Source: Parundibacterium terreum (GTDB taxonomy: Bacteria; Pseudomonadota; Gammaproteobacteria; Burkholderiales; Burkholderiaceae_D). Taken from it: a stretch of DNA of 64,000 bases. Each line of letters begins with the position of its first letter. The first letter of the stretch is position 1. The notes beneath the pieces are model-generated. The model saw nothing but the letters and a program-made list of their open reading frames with translations. It was not told where the DNA came from and searched no databases. The stretch covers positions 1,741,941-1,805,940 of the forward strand of contig NZ_BMED01000001.1 in the NCBI RefSeq assembly GCF_014636315.1. Direction: 5' to 3'. Of this stretch, positions 1 to 8,494 are shown piece by piece. A program made the translations under genes and the position numbers.

Positions 1-63
1 GGCATGGCTTTCCTGCAAAAACGCAAACCGTCCTGGGTAGCTGCAAATAATGAAGCGCAATAA
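1..63 (+). CDS. Enoyl-CoA hydratase/isomerase family protein, C-terminal tail (partial)
   Basis: Frame 1 is open from the first base to a TAA at 61-63 and encodes about 20 residues containing FLQKRKPSW. An FLxKRKPxW tail is typical of crotonase-fold enoyl-CoA hydratases, including the methylglutaconyl-CoA hydratases of leucine degradation. The stop lies 10 bases before the carboxylase ATG, so the two genes are probably in one operon. Only the tail is present, so the family call rests on a short motif plus context. Confidence 0.6.
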   Translation, partial: GMAFLQKRKPSWVAANNEAQ

Positions 64-73
64 TGGAGCATGC

Positions 74-2041
74 ATGTTTGAAAAAATCCTGATTGCCAAT
101 CGTGGTGAAATTGCCTGCCGGGTCATACGCTCCGCGCGCGCGCTGGGCTACCGCACGGTTGCAGTCTTCAGCGAAGCAGATGCGGATGCGCCGCATGTCG
201 CGATGGCGGATGAGGCTGTCGCCATCGGCCCATCCGCCCCGTCAGAATCCTATCTGCGCATAGACAAACTGATTGCCGCGGCAAAAAAAACCGGAGCCGG
301 GGCCATCCATCCCGGCTATGGCTTCCTGTCGGAAAACGCCGCATTTGCACAGGCTTGCCAGGATAACGGCCTGGTCTTCATTGGCCCGCCAGCCGAGGCG
401 ATTACGCTAATGGGCAATAAGGCGGTAGCCAAGGCACGCATGACGGCGGCAGGTGTTCCGGTATCGCCCGGCTATCTGGGGCAGGAGCAAGGTGAAGCGC
501 ATCTGCTGGCAGAAGCCGCGCGCATAGGTTTTCCGCTGCTGGTCAAGGCAGTGGCGGGAGGCGGCGGACGCGGCATACGCGTACTACAGCATGCAGCGGA
601 ATTGCCCACAGCAATTGCCAGCGCAAGACGGGAGGCTCAATCCGCCTTCGGCGATGGCAGCCTGATGCTGGAAAAAATGATCGTCAATGGCCGCCACATA
701 GAGATACAGGTATTTGCCGATGCGCACGGCAACGCGGTCTATCTGGGCGAGCGCGATTGCACCGCCCAGCGCCGCCGGCAAAAAGTCATAGAGGAAGCGC
801 CGTCTCCTATCCTGACTCCGGCCCTGCGCGAACGCATGGGCAAGGATGCGGTGGCTGTGGCACTGGCAGTGGGCTATCGCGGCGCCGGCACAGTGGAATT
901 CATGCTGGACCAGGAGATGCAGCACTATTTCCTTGAAATGAATACACGTATGCAGGTGGAGCATCCTGTTACCGAGATGATCACCGGCTACGACCTGGTG
1001 GAGTGGCAGATACGCGTTGCGGCCGGACTCCCTTTGCCGGTGACACAGGAACAGATACGTTATAGCGGTCATGCGATAGAGGCCCGCCTGTATGCTGAAG
1101 ACCCCTATACCGACTTCGCTCCGCAAACCGGCGAAATCGTCTGGTGGCAACCCGAGCGTGCCAAGGCCCATGCTGGTGTCCGCATTGATGATGGCATACG
1201 CAGCGGCAGCGTGGTGTCGCCCTACTACGATGCGATGGTGGCCAAGATCATCGCGCATGGCAGCGACCGAGCAGACGCTATCCGCAGACTGACAGCTGCG
1301 CTGGAAGATGCCCCTTTGCTGGGTCTGCCCAACAACGGCCGCTTTTTGCGCGATCTGGTGAATCACGAGGATTTCAAACACGCAAGAATGACCACGACCC
1401 TGCTGGACACCTGGTCGGCCAATGGCGAAGCGCTGCTGAAACGCCCGGTGGCACCTGACGAAACCTGGTGCACTGCCGCAGCCATACTCGCGGCAGGAGA
1501 GCAAGGCATGGGCGCGCGTGCAGACAGCGTGGCAGCGTTTGACATCAAACTGGATAGCGACGGGCTGCAACGCTCTTTGCGTGTGACGCCATTACCGGAT
1601 GGACTGATCAGCGTAAGCAGCAATCAGGAAAATCATCAACTGCAGATACTCTCGCTGGAAGAAGGATCACTACGCTACGTCTGGGATGGCGTCATCAAAA
1701 AAATTCCGGCACTACGGAAGAAATCCGGCACGGATGATGTGCTGTACCTGGTAGTTCGGGCCGCCGTATTCAGCTTCACCGAAGCCTCCCCCTTCCCCGC
1801 AGCAAATGCCGGCCAGGATGCGCGCCGTGTGCGCGCGCCGGTTGCAGGTGTCGTCACGCAGATCAGCGTGCAGGTCGGAGACGCGGTCAGCGCCGGTCAG
1901 CCTCTGGCCTGTGTAGAAGCAATGAAAATGGAAATGTGGCTGACCGCGAAAGCAGATGGAACAGTGAAGGCTATCAGCGCAAAACCCGGTGAGCAGGTCA
2001 AGGCCAAGGACTTGCTGATGGAGCTGGAAACAGGCGAATAA
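74..2041 (+). CDS. Biotin-dependent acyl-CoA carboxylase alpha subunit (probably 3-methylcrotonyl-CoA carboxylase)
   Basis: 655 residues. The N-terminal biotin carboxylase half starts with MFEKILIANRGEIACRV and has the glycine-rich ATP-grasp loop (KAVAGGGGRGIR) and the EMNTRMQVEHPVTE segment. The C-terminal biotin carrier domain holds the EAMKM site, biotinyl-lysine K618. This half carboxylates biotin with ATP and bicarbonate; a separate beta subunit would transfer CO2 to the acyl-CoA. An upstream in-frame ATG at 50 exists, but the ATG at 74 has GGAG at 65-68 and matches the family start. Following an enoyl-CoA hydratase tail, it fits MccA/LiuD of leucine degradation. Propionyl- or geranyl-CoA carboxylase alpha subunits look alike, so the substrate is inferred from context. 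Confidence 0.85.
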   Translation: MFEKILIANRGEIACRVIRSARALGYRTVAVFSEADADAPHVAMADEAVAIGPSAPSESYLRIDKLIAAAKKTGAGAIHPGYGFLSENAAFAQACQDNGLVFIGPPAEAITLMGNKAVAKARMTAAGVPVSPGYLGQEQGEAHLLAEAARIGFPLLVKAVAGGGGRGIRVLQHAAELPTAIASARREAQSAFGDGSLMLEKMIVNGRHIEIQVFADAHGNAVYLGERDCTAQRRRQKVIEEAPSPILTPALRERMGKDAVAVALAVGYRGAGTVEFMLDQEMQHYFLEMNTRMQVEHPVTEMITGYDLVEWQIRVAAGLPLPVTQEQIRYSGHAIEARLYAEDPYTDFAPQTGEIVWWQPERAKAHAGVRIDDGIRSGSVVSPYYDAMVAKIIAHGSDRADAIRRLTAALEDAPLLGLPNNGRFLRDLVNHEDFKHARMTTTLLDTWSANGEALLKRPVAPDETWCTAAAILAAGEQGMGARADSVAAFDIKLDSDGLQRSLRVTPLPDGLISVSSNQENHQLQILSLEEGSLRYVWDGVIKKIPALRKKSGTDDVLYLVVRAAVFSFTEASPFPAANAGQDARRVRAPVAGVVTQISVQVGDAVSAGQPLACVEAMKMEMWLTAKADGTVKAISAKPGEQVKAKDLLMELETGE

Positions 2042-2112
2042 GGAAATCCCCTACTGCAAGATTGCTGCAGTGCGAGGAAATAATAAGCAACAAGCAAAAA
2101 TTGGAGACCACC

Positions 2113-2970
2113 ATGCAAAAAGCCGTACTAACCTGCGCCCTGACCGGCGTGCTGACCAACCCCAAACAACACCCGGTTCCCGTTACTCCGGCCCAGATGG
2201 CTGCCGAGGCGCGCGACGCCTACAATGCAGGCGCCTCCATCATGCATGTGCATTTGCGCCAGCAGGAAGAAGGTGCAGGCCACATGCCCAGCTGGGATCC
2301 TGATGTGGCAGCGGAAGTGTGCGATGCAATACGCGCCGCCTGCCCCGGTGTCATCATCAATCTGACTACCGGCGTAGTGGGCAAGGACATATCCGGCCCG
2401 GTCGCCTGCATACGCAGGGTCAAGCCGGAGATCGCCGCCTGCAATGCCGGCAGCCTGAATTACCTGAAGATCAAGGAAGATGGCCAGTGGGCCTGGCCAC
2501 CCATGGTATTCGACAACCCGGTTTCCAAAGTGCAGGCAATGCTGGACGTGATGGCGGAAACGGCGACCCATCCTGAATTCGAATGTTTCGATGTCGGCAT
2601 TGTACGTGCGGTAGGCATGTTCCAGAAAGCCGGCATGGTAAGCAATGCCGAGTACAACTTCGTAATGGGCGTCGCCTCGGGCATGCCGGTGGATGCCGAC
2701 TTGCTGGCGCTGTTGTTGCGCTGGATTACGCCAGGGGCATTGTGGCAGACCACACTGATAGGCCGTTCTGAAATCTGGCCCGTGCACCAGGTAACCGCAA
2801 ACCTGGGCGGCATGCTGCGTAGCGGCCTGGAAGACACCTTCTACCTGCCCAATGGCGAACGCGCAAATGGCAATGGACAATTGATACAAGAACTTGCACA
2901 ATGCGCAAAGCGTGCAGGACGCGACATTGCCAGCCCGGCAGAAACCAGAACAATCAAGGGCCTGGCCTGA
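2113..2970 (+). CDS. Beta-keto acid cleavage enzyme (BKACE, DUF849 family)
   Basis: 285 residues from the ATG at 2113, preceded by GGAG at 2103-2106; the in-frame ATG at 2062 lacks such support. The family is a Zn-dependent TIM barrel that condenses a beta-keto acid with acetyl-CoA and releases acetoacetate plus a new acyl-CoA; Kce of lysine fermentation is the type member. Visible ligands are MHVHLR (H45, H47) and the RSGLED segment (E240). It follows the carboxylase gene after 71 bases, where many liu operons carry HMG-CoA lyase instead. Substrate specificity in this family varies widely and cannot be read here. Confidence 0.85.
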   Translation: MQKAVLTCALTGVLTNPKQHPVPVTPAQMAAEARDAYNAGASIMHVHLRQQEEGAGHMPSWDPDVAAEVCDAIRAACPGVIINLTTGVVGKDISGPVACIRRVKPEIAACNAGSLNYLKIKEDGQWAWPPMVFDNPVSKVQAMLDVMAETATHPEFECFDVGIVRAVGMFQKAGMVSNAEYNFVMGVASGMPVDADLLALLLRWITPGALWQTTLIGRSEIWPVHQVTANLGGMLRSGLEDTFYLPNGERANGNGQLIQELAQCAKRAGRDIASPAETRTIKGLA

Positions 2971-2977
2971 GCATAGC

Positions 2978-2998
2978 GGGTGGAGCCTTCCTCCACCC
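2978..2998 (+). other. Short inverted repeat after the BKACE gene
   Basis: GGGTGGAG at 2978-2985 and CTCCACCC at 2991-2998 form an 8-bp stem with a 5-nt loop, 8 bases after the stop codon. No T-tract follows, so it is not a classical terminator. It may stabilise the upstream mRNA or lower read-through into the ligase gene. Confidence 0.35.
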
Positions 2999-3081
2999 TG
3001 CCCCGCAGCAATTCCAGCTTTAGTCCCTAGGTCCAGATGTAGTTTCAGCCATTTACTAACGCCTTTCGTCAGGAGAGTATA

Positions 3082-4881
3082 GTGAGTTCAAACGCTGCGT
3101 CCATCCCCTTTGTATCCGCACCTGCACGCTTCCTGGCAACCGCCAAGCGCCTGGGGACCAAACCCGCCTACTATATCCGCGACCAGACTGCATGGCAGCC
3201 CACCAGCTGGGCTGATTATTCAGAGCAGGTACAGGCCGCCGCGCGCGCCTTGCTGGCATTGGGTGTGCAAAAAGGCGATGCGGTCTGCATACTGGGCTTC
3301 AACCGGCCCGAATGGGTCATCATTGATATTGCGGCGATGATGGTCGGCGCTGTCGCAGCCGGCATCTACTGGACCAGTGCAGCGGAAGAGATAGAATATA
3401 TCGTCAATCATTCCGGCTGTACCGTCATGCTGGTAGAAAACGATGCGCAATATGCAAAGCTGGCAGAGCAAAAGCACCAGATGGAGAAACTGCAGCATAT
3501 GGTGCTGATGCGCGGTACCGCAGCCACCAGGCCAGGGCAAATATCCTGGGAACACTTCCTGTCCATGGGCACGCAGGACTATGTCGCCGAGCTGCATCAG
3601 AGGCTGGCGGCGATACAGCCACAAGACCTGGGAACGCTGATCTATACTTCGGGAACGACGGGGCCATCCAAGGCTGTAATGCTGAGCCATAACAACCTGT
3701 GCTGGGCAACCGCCTCGCTGTGCAATGCAGTCAGCAGCGACGAAAACGACAGGATGATTTCCTATCTGCCGCTGGCGCATATCGCCGAGCAACTGGGCAG
3801 CATCCACAACCATATCTATGCGGGCTATCCGGTGTATTTTGCCAACAGCATGGAAAGCCTGGGCGAGCATTTGCGCGAGGTAAAGCCGACCTTCTTTTTC
3901 GGCGTGCCGCGCGTGTGGGAAAAAATGCATGCCACCATCGCCGGTAAAATGGCCGCAGCAACCGGCATCAAGGCCGTGCTGGCCAGATGGGCGATGCGCA
4001 CCGGCCGCCGCTGGCATGCGATGGACCTGGCCGGCCAGCAGCCGGGCGCTTTCCTGAACTGGCAAAAGAACAAGGCCGACAAGCTCATCTATTCGAAAAT
4101 CAAAGAAGCCCTTGGTTTTCAGCACGCACGGATACTGATTTCTGCCGCCGCTCCCATCGCACTGGAGAACCTGGAATTTTTCTCCGGGCTGGATCTGGTG
4201 ATACGCGAAGTATATGGCCAGTCCGAAGACTGCGGCCCTACGTCCATCAGCCAGCCAGGACATACCAGGCTGGGCTCTGTCGGCAAGCCGCTGGCGGGCA
4301 GCGAAGTCAAGATTGCTGAAGACGGAGAAATACTGGTACGTGGACCGCATGTATTCCAGGGCTATATGCGACGGCCGGAAGAAACTGCTGAAACCTTACA
4401 GGATGGCTGGCTGCATTCCGGCGACCTGGGACATTTTGACAGCGACGGCTATCTTTACGTCACCGGCCGCAAGAAGGATTTGCTGATTACTTCCGGCGGC
4501 AAAAATATTTCTCCGGCAAACATAGAAGCTGCATTGATGAGTACACCGATGATAGAACATGCGATCGTCTGCGGTGACGGCAAGCATTTCCTGACAGCAT
4601 TACTCACTTTGAAAGCCGATGCAGTCAATGCCTTTGCCAAAGAACATGGGCTGCAGGGAGATAATCTGACCCAGCATCCACAGATACTGGCAGAAGTGCA
4701 GCGTGCCATCGACGAGGCCAATACCCATCATGCGCGTGTGGCGGCAATACGCAAGTTTACGGTACTCCATCAGCCGCTATCGGTTGACACCGGTGAATTG
4801 ACTGCTACGATGAAGATCAAGCGCAAGACCGTCATCGAGAGAAATAAACAGGTGGTCGCGCAAATGTATGAAACAGAGTAG
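3082..4881 (+). CDS. AMP-dependent acyl-CoA synthetase (long-chain fatty-acid--CoA ligase type)
   Basis: 599 residues from a GTG at 3082 with AGGAGA at 3071-3076. It activates a carboxylic acid as acyl-AMP and then forms the CoA thioester. The P-loop YTSGTTGPSKAVMLSH begins at Y188. The YGQSEDCGP motif, the HSGDLG segment and the GRKKDLLITSGGKNISP hinge are also present. The length and internal insertions fit long-chain FadD-type or bubblegum-type ligases better than short-chain acetyl-CoA synthetases. As a neighbour of the carboxylase and BKACE it probably supplies CoA esters to the same pathway, but the substrate is unknown. Confidence 0.88.
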   Translation: MSSNAASIPFVSAPARFLATAKRLGTKPAYYIRDQTAWQPTSWADYSEQVQAAARALLALGVQKGDAVCILGFNRPEWVIIDIAAMMVGAVAAGIYWTSAAEEIEYIVNHSGCTVMLVENDAQYAKLAEQKHQMEKLQHMVLMRGTAATRPGQISWEHFLSMGTQDYVAELHQRLAAIQPQDLGTLIYTSGTTGPSKAVMLSHNNLCWATASLCNAVSSDENDRMISYLPLAHIAEQLGSIHNHIYAGYPVYFANSMESLGEHLREVKPTFFFGVPRVWEKMHATIAGKMAAATGIKAVLARWAMRTGRRWHAMDLAGQQPGAFLNWQKNKADKLIYSKIKEALGFQHARILISAAAPIALENLEFFSGLDLVIREVYGQSEDCGPTSISQPGHTRLGSVGKPLAGSEVKIAEDGEILVRGPHVFQGYMRRPEETAETLQDGWLHSGDLGHFDSDGYLYVTGRKKDLLITSGGKNISPANIEAALMSTPMIEHAIVCGDGKHFLTALLTLKADAVNAFAKEHGLQGDNLTQHPQILAEVQRAIDEANTHHARVAAIRKFTVLHQPLSVDTGELTATMKIKRKTVIERNKQVVAQMYETE

Positions 4882-4905
4882 AAGCAAACACAGCCGGAGA
4901 GCAGC

Positions 4906-5337
4906 ATGAGTGAAATAGCTAAAGCCACAAAAGCAGCAATCATCCCATGCCTACGCTATAGCGACGCACCGGCGGCGATAGAATGGCTATGCACACATTT
5001 CGGTTTCAGCAGGCATCTGATAGTGCCGGGTGACAATGGGAGCATACTCCATGCGCAACTGAGGTTTGGAAATGGCATGATCATGCTGGGATCCGCGTCC
5101 AGGGATGACAATGAATACAGCCGCATGCTGAAACAGCCCGATGAACTCGGTGGCGCACAAACGCAGACCGTGTATGCAGTGGTCAATGATGCCGATGCGG
5201 TCTACCAGCTTGCAAAAAAGGGCGGTGCTAGAATCGCGATAGAGATCAAGGACGAAGACTATGGCGGCCGCGGCTTCAGTTGCTACGATCTGGAAGGACA
5301 TCTTTGGAGCTTCGGCACGTATGATCCATTTGAATGA
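4906..5337 (+). CDS. VOC (glyoxalase/bleomycin resistance) family protein
   Basis: 143 residues, ATG at 4906 with GGAG about 9 bases upstream. The layout is the paired beta-alpha-beta-beta-beta fold: IPCLRYSDAPAAIEWLCTHFGF at the N-terminus, then AVVNDADAVYQLAKKGGARI, then GRGFSCYDLEGHLWSFGTYDP at the C-terminus. Members include metal-dependent isomerases, dioxygenases, epimerases and binding proteins. It lies 24 bases after the acyl-CoA ligase, so it is likely the last gene of that operon. A methylmalonyl-CoA-epimerase-like role is possible but not demonstrated. Confidence 0.75.
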   Translation: MSEIAKATKAAIIPCLRYSDAPAAIEWLCTHFGFSRHLIVPGDNGSILHAQLRFGNGMIMLGSASRDDNEYSRMLKQPDELGGAQTQTVYAVVNDADAVYQLAKKGGARIAIEIKDEDYGGRGFSCYDLEGHLWSFGTYDPFE

Positions 5338-5509
5338 AAATGACCTGAGACTATAGTGAAATTCAACAAAGCCCGTATAAAACGCTTTTTAGCGGATTCA
5401 GCCCTCCGATAATTTACCATCATTGCCAATGTGTGCGTCCGCACAGACCGGCATTCGGTAATCAGTAAAACTTTTCAGATATGACACCGCTGAATGAATA
5501 GAGCAAACA

Positions 5510-6034
5510 ATGAAAATAATTTCTGTAATTGTCGTCATTTTCCTCACCGCCTGCCTTTCAGCTTGCACAGGAGTGCCCGACAAGATCGAGCCCGTACAAA
5601 ACTTTGTGGCAAGCAGGTACTTGGGGAAATGGTATGAAATTGCTCGCCTCGATAACTCCTTCGAGCGCGGACTCAGCAAAGTGACTGCTGAATACAGTTT
5701 GCGTGAAGATGGCGGCATCAAAGTGATCAATCGCGGCTATTCCTCAGAAGACGGCAGATGGAAAGAAGCCGAGGGCAAAGCCTACTATGTGCAAGGGCCA
5801 CACATTGCACATCTTAAAGTATCTTTTTTCGGTCCGTTTTACGCCAGCTACGTGGTATTCGAACTCGACAAAAAAGACTATCAATATTCATTGATTAGCG
5901 GCCATGACAAATCCTATTTGTGGTTATTATCCAGAACACCCTCTATTGACGAGATCACAAAAAAATCATTGATTGCAAAAGCCTCAGCCGCTGGATTTGA
6001 CACGGGAAAATTAGTATTCGTGAACCAAAATTAG
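5510..6034 (+). CDS. blc: Lipocalin-family outer-membrane lipoprotein (Blc-like)
   Basis: 174 residues. A short lipoprotein signal ends in the lipobox LSAC (acylated Cys19), followed by the lipocalin GxW motif (GKWYEIARLD, W41) and a beta-barrel pattern to the end. Blc proteins bind lysophospholipids or fatty acids at the periplasmic face of the outer membrane. The gene is visibly richer in AT and in AAA/ATT/AAT codons than its neighbours, and stands alone between an upstream operon and a convergent gene 8 bases away. This may mean a separate acquisition. Its 172-base upstream region holds no clear sigma-70 promoter that I could pick. Confidence 0.85.
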   Translation: MKIISVIVVIFLTACLSACTGVPDKIEPVQNFVASRYLGKWYEIARLDNSFERGLSKVTAEYSLREDGGIKVINRGYSSEDGRWKEAEGKAYYVQGPHIAHLKVSFFGPFYASYVVFELDKKDYQYSLISGHDKSYLWLLSRTPSIDEITKKSLIAKASAAGFDTGKLVFVNQN

Positions 6035-6042
6035 AATTTCAT

Positions 6043-7218
6043 CTAGGTTGAGAGAGCAGCGGCATTTGCCGATGGAGAAATCCCGTTCAAGATGAAATCC
6101 ATTAACTCCTTCACTGAACGGATAGCGTTACCAAACGGCAGAGGCTCGGAACCCCGGAAAAAAAGGCCGCGTTTTACGTCTCCAGCCAAAGCAAAAGCCA
6201 ACTGCGTATCTATGCAAAACTGGCCGGACTTCTCCAGACCATCGCGCAAACCGCATTGCTGCAGACAATCGAACCCGACTGTGCATTCCTTTATGCCAGC
6301 TTTTGATTGCAGCTTTGCTTCCTTGCGTAAGTAATTCTCCAGCCATGGCGTGCGCACCGCACGCGCCGGCAATCCGGCAACGCTCATGAAGGTGACGATG
6401 TCTTCCTCCTGAGCGTCCACCAGTGTCTTCTTGAACAGCGGGTGGGCATCGCCCTCCGCAGTCACAGCAAATGGTGTGCCCAATTGCACACCATTTGCCC
6501 CTAGCGAGATCATGTCATGCATCTTCTTGTGGCTGTTGATGCCTCCGGCCACGATCAGCGGGATAGCCTCAGGTTCAAGCTGTAGTTCCTTCATGACTGC
6601 AATGGTCTGCTCCAACACGATAGCAAAACCAAAATGCGGGCTATTTATTTCTTCCAGCCCAGCGGCCCCGAGATGGCCTGCGGCATATTGCGGATTTTCT
6701 ATGACTATGGCATCCGGCAGGCGATTCTTGCGCATCCATTTTTTTAGCAATAGAGAAATGCCGCGCGCATCGGACAGGATGGGGATCAGCGCGATTTGCT
6801 CGAAGTCCCTGGTCAGATCCGGCAGATCCAGCGGCAGACCGGCACCCACCACAATCGCATCGGCACCGCTGATGCAGGCCTGCCTGACATAGTTGGCATA
6901 TTCCGAAACAGCCCGCATGATGTTAACAGCCACCATGCCATTGCCTGCTGCTGTCTGTTTCGCGGATTTTATTTCCCTGTCCAGAGCGATCAGGTTGGCA
7001 TGATCAATCGCTGCCTTGTCGCGTGATTTTCCGGTTTGCTGCATCAAATCGGCATGGTGCCGGCGCAAATCCACACTGGAGATGGTACCCATCGCGCCCA
7101 GCCGGGCCACGCTACCGGCCAGCTTATGGGCGGAGACGCCCACTCCCATGCCTCCCTGGACGATAGGCAACAGGCCCTTGCCCTTTATTCGTAGAAGAGG
7201 AAAAGCACTCTGTAACAT
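6043..7218 (-). CDS. Nitronate monooxygenase / 2-nitropropane dioxygenase family flavoprotein
   Basis: 391 residues from the ATG at 7218. A longer reading from a TTG at 7263 has no ribosome-binding site and would add 15 untypical residues. FMN-binding TIM-barrel features are PIVQGGMGVGVS near the N-terminus, VAGGIN, and GANGVQLGTPF. These enzymes oxidise propionate-3-nitronate or other nitronates with O2. The C-terminal part containing CTVGFDCLQQCGLRDG is longer than in class I enzymes and resembles large class II-like forms. It converges on the lipocalin gene and is divergent from the universal stress protein gene. Confidence 0.82.
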   Translation of the reverse strand: MLQSAFPLLRIKGKGLLPIVQGGMGVGVSAHKLAGSVARLGAMGTISSVDLRRHHADLMQQTGKSRDKAAIDHANLIALDREIKSAKQTAAGNGMVAVNIMRAVSEYANYVRQACISGADAIVVGAGLPLDLPDLTRDFEQIALIPILSDARGISLLLKKWMRKNRLPDAIVIENPQYAAGHLGAAGLEEINSPHFGFAIVLEQTIAVMKELQLEPEAIPLIVAGGINSHKKMHDMISLGANGVQLGTPFAVTAEGDAHPLFKKTLVDAQEEDIVTFMSVAGLPARAVRTPWLENYLRKEAKLQSKAGIKECTVGFDCLQQCGLRDGLEKSGQFCIDTQLAFALAGDVKRGLFFRGSEPLPFGNAIRSVKELMDFILNGISPSANAAALST

Positions 7219-7281
7219 GAGAATATCCGCCAGTCTGAAATCGAAGTTGCTGCACTGTAGCAAATACGAACTCGCTGATAC

Positions 7282-7295
7282 TTGATCTCAATCAA
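7282..7295 (+). promoter_or_regulatory. Fnr box upstream of the universal stress protein gene
   Basis: TTGATCTCAATCAA is a perfect TTGAT-N4-ATCAA Fnr/Anr site. A -10-like AAGAAT at 7318-7323 (4 of 6 consensus bases) lies at the spacing expected for a class II site centred at -41.5. The coding start is at 7460, leaving a leader of about 130 bases. It could also influence the divergent monooxygenase gene, but the spacing favours usp. Confidence 0.8.
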
Positions 7296-7343
7296 ATCGC
7301 ACAGAATTGCTTTTTGAAAGAATGGTGGCCGCTGCGACCAAAA

Positions 7344-7361
7344 AATTGACGTACGTCAATT
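7344..7361. promoter_or_regulatory. 18-bp perfect palindrome in the usp leader
   Basis: AATTGACGTACGTCAATT is a perfect palindrome. Its core TTGAC-N4-GTCAA differs from an Fnr box at one symmetric base. It lies 64 bases downstream of the Fnr box and about 99 bases before the usp start codon. It could bind another Crp/Fnr-family protein, or act as a second weak site. The binding protein is unknown. Confidence 0.5.
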
Positions 7362-7459
7362 CATCGCCATTTAAGCAGATTTTTGCGCAAACCGGACTGG
7401 ACGGGACATGCTACAAAGCCTACGCTGGGAACAGGTTCTTTCAGTCAAAGAGGAGAAAT

Positions 7460-8299
7460 ATGACTTATCAATCCATACTGGTGCATGTCGATCAATCCAG
7501 AAATGCCACAGAGCGCATGCGTATCGCCGCCCGCATTGCCATTGCAGAGCATGCTCATTTGATAGGTGTCGCGATGACTGGCGTGTCGCGCTGGATGTAC
7601 GCCAATAGCGCACCGATGTTTGCCGATCCCGGCATGCTCATAAATCTGGACATGCTGCGTGACAAAGCCCAAAACGCGCTCACGGAATTTGAAGGCATCG
7701 TCAAGAGCATGGGCGTGGAATCCTACGAGACCCGGCTGGTGGACGACGAGGCCGCCGGCGGTCTCAGCATGCAGGCCCGCTATTCGGATCTGGTCGTGAT
7801 AGGCCAGACAGATCTGGAAGATCCGTCTCCCAGCGTTACACCGGATTTTCCAGAGTATGTGGTGCTCAATTGCGGCAGGCCGGTGCTGATCGTGCCCTAC
7901 GTCGGGCACTTTGCGACGGTAGGTGAGCGTGCGTTGCTTGCGTGGGACGCAGGGGTGCCGGCTGCACGTGCGGTCAGCGCAGCCATTCCACTGCTCAGGC
8001 GGGCGAAGATAGCGCAAGTGGCGGTGTTCAATGCGGCTGGTGACCTTGGCAAGCATGGCGAACAACCCGGCGCAGATATTGCGCTCTACCTGGCCAGGCA
8101 TAAGGTTAAGGTCAATGTTTCAGAACAGCACGCAGAATCCGATGTCGGCAATGCGCTATTGTCGCTGGCGACGGATTTCGCTTCCGACCTGATCGTGATG
8201 GGTGGCTACGGGCATTCTCGTTTCCGTGAAATCCTGCTGGGCGGGGTAACGCGCACCGTGCTTGATACGATGACGGTACCGGTACTGATGTCGCACTAA
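7460..8299 (+). CDS. Tandem-domain universal stress protein
   Basis: 279 residues from the ATG at 7460 with AGGAG at 7451-7455; the frame is open upstream to 7307 but that part reads as leader. There are two UspA-like alpha/beta domains. The first runs from MTYQSILVHVDQS to about residue 150 and is degenerate at the ATP loop. The second ends in the typical LIVMGGYGHSRFREILLGGVTRTVL with a G-x9-G-S/T-like nucleotide-binding pattern. Tandem Usp proteins are often induced by oxygen limitation through Fnr/Anr, consistent with the perfect box upstream. A terminator-like hairpin follows at 8322. Confidence 0.9.
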   Translation: MTYQSILVHVDQSRNATERMRIAARIAIAEHAHLIGVAMTGVSRWMYANSAPMFADPGMLINLDMLRDKAQNALTEFEGIVKSMGVESYETRLVDDEAAGGLSMQARYSDLVVIGQTDLEDPSPSVTPDFPEYVVLNCGRPVLIVPYVGHFATVGERALLAWDAGVPAARAVSAAIPLLRRAKIAQVAVFNAAGDLGKHGEQPGADIALYLARHKVKVNVSEQHAESDVGNALLSLATDFASDLIVMGGYGHSRFREILLGGVTRTVLDTMTVPVLMSH

Positions 8300-8321
8300 G
8301 AAGTCTTTCTGCTATTCAATA

Positions 8322-8362
8322 GGCCACCTGGCTCTCCAGAGTGGCCATTTTGCCATTTTTTT
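8322..8362 (+). terminator. Rho-independent terminator after usp
   Basis: GGCCAC at 8322-8327 pairs with GTGGCC at 8341-8346, with an inner CTGG/CCAG stem. ATTTTGCCATTTTTTT follows. It separates usp from the hemN promoter. Confidence 0.6.
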
Positions 8363-8410
8363 ACTTTACACGGCCAAATCTCTATTTCTGCAGCGCAAAC
8401 TCCGCGCGTT

Positions 8411-8459
8411 TTGATTTATATCAAGATAGTTAGCCTCGCCTCGCCCTACACTCAAGCCA
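8411..8459 (+). promoter_or_regulatory. Fnr-activated promoter of hemN
   Basis: TTGATTTATATCAA at 8411-8424 is a perfect Fnr box. The hexamer TACACT at 8447-8452 sits where the -10 element belongs if the box is centred at -41.5, giving a predicted start near 8459 and a 36-base leader to the ATG at 8495. This is classical class II Fnr architecture, read from sequence and spacing only. Confidence 0.82.
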
Positions 8460-8494
8460 TCTTATGCCCGCCTCTCGTCAGCAGGAAACAAATT

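Noticed and set aside
3220..4350. 376-codon open frame antisense to the acyl-CoA ligase
   Set aside because: The ligase frame shows all expected motifs; the antisense product resembles nothing.
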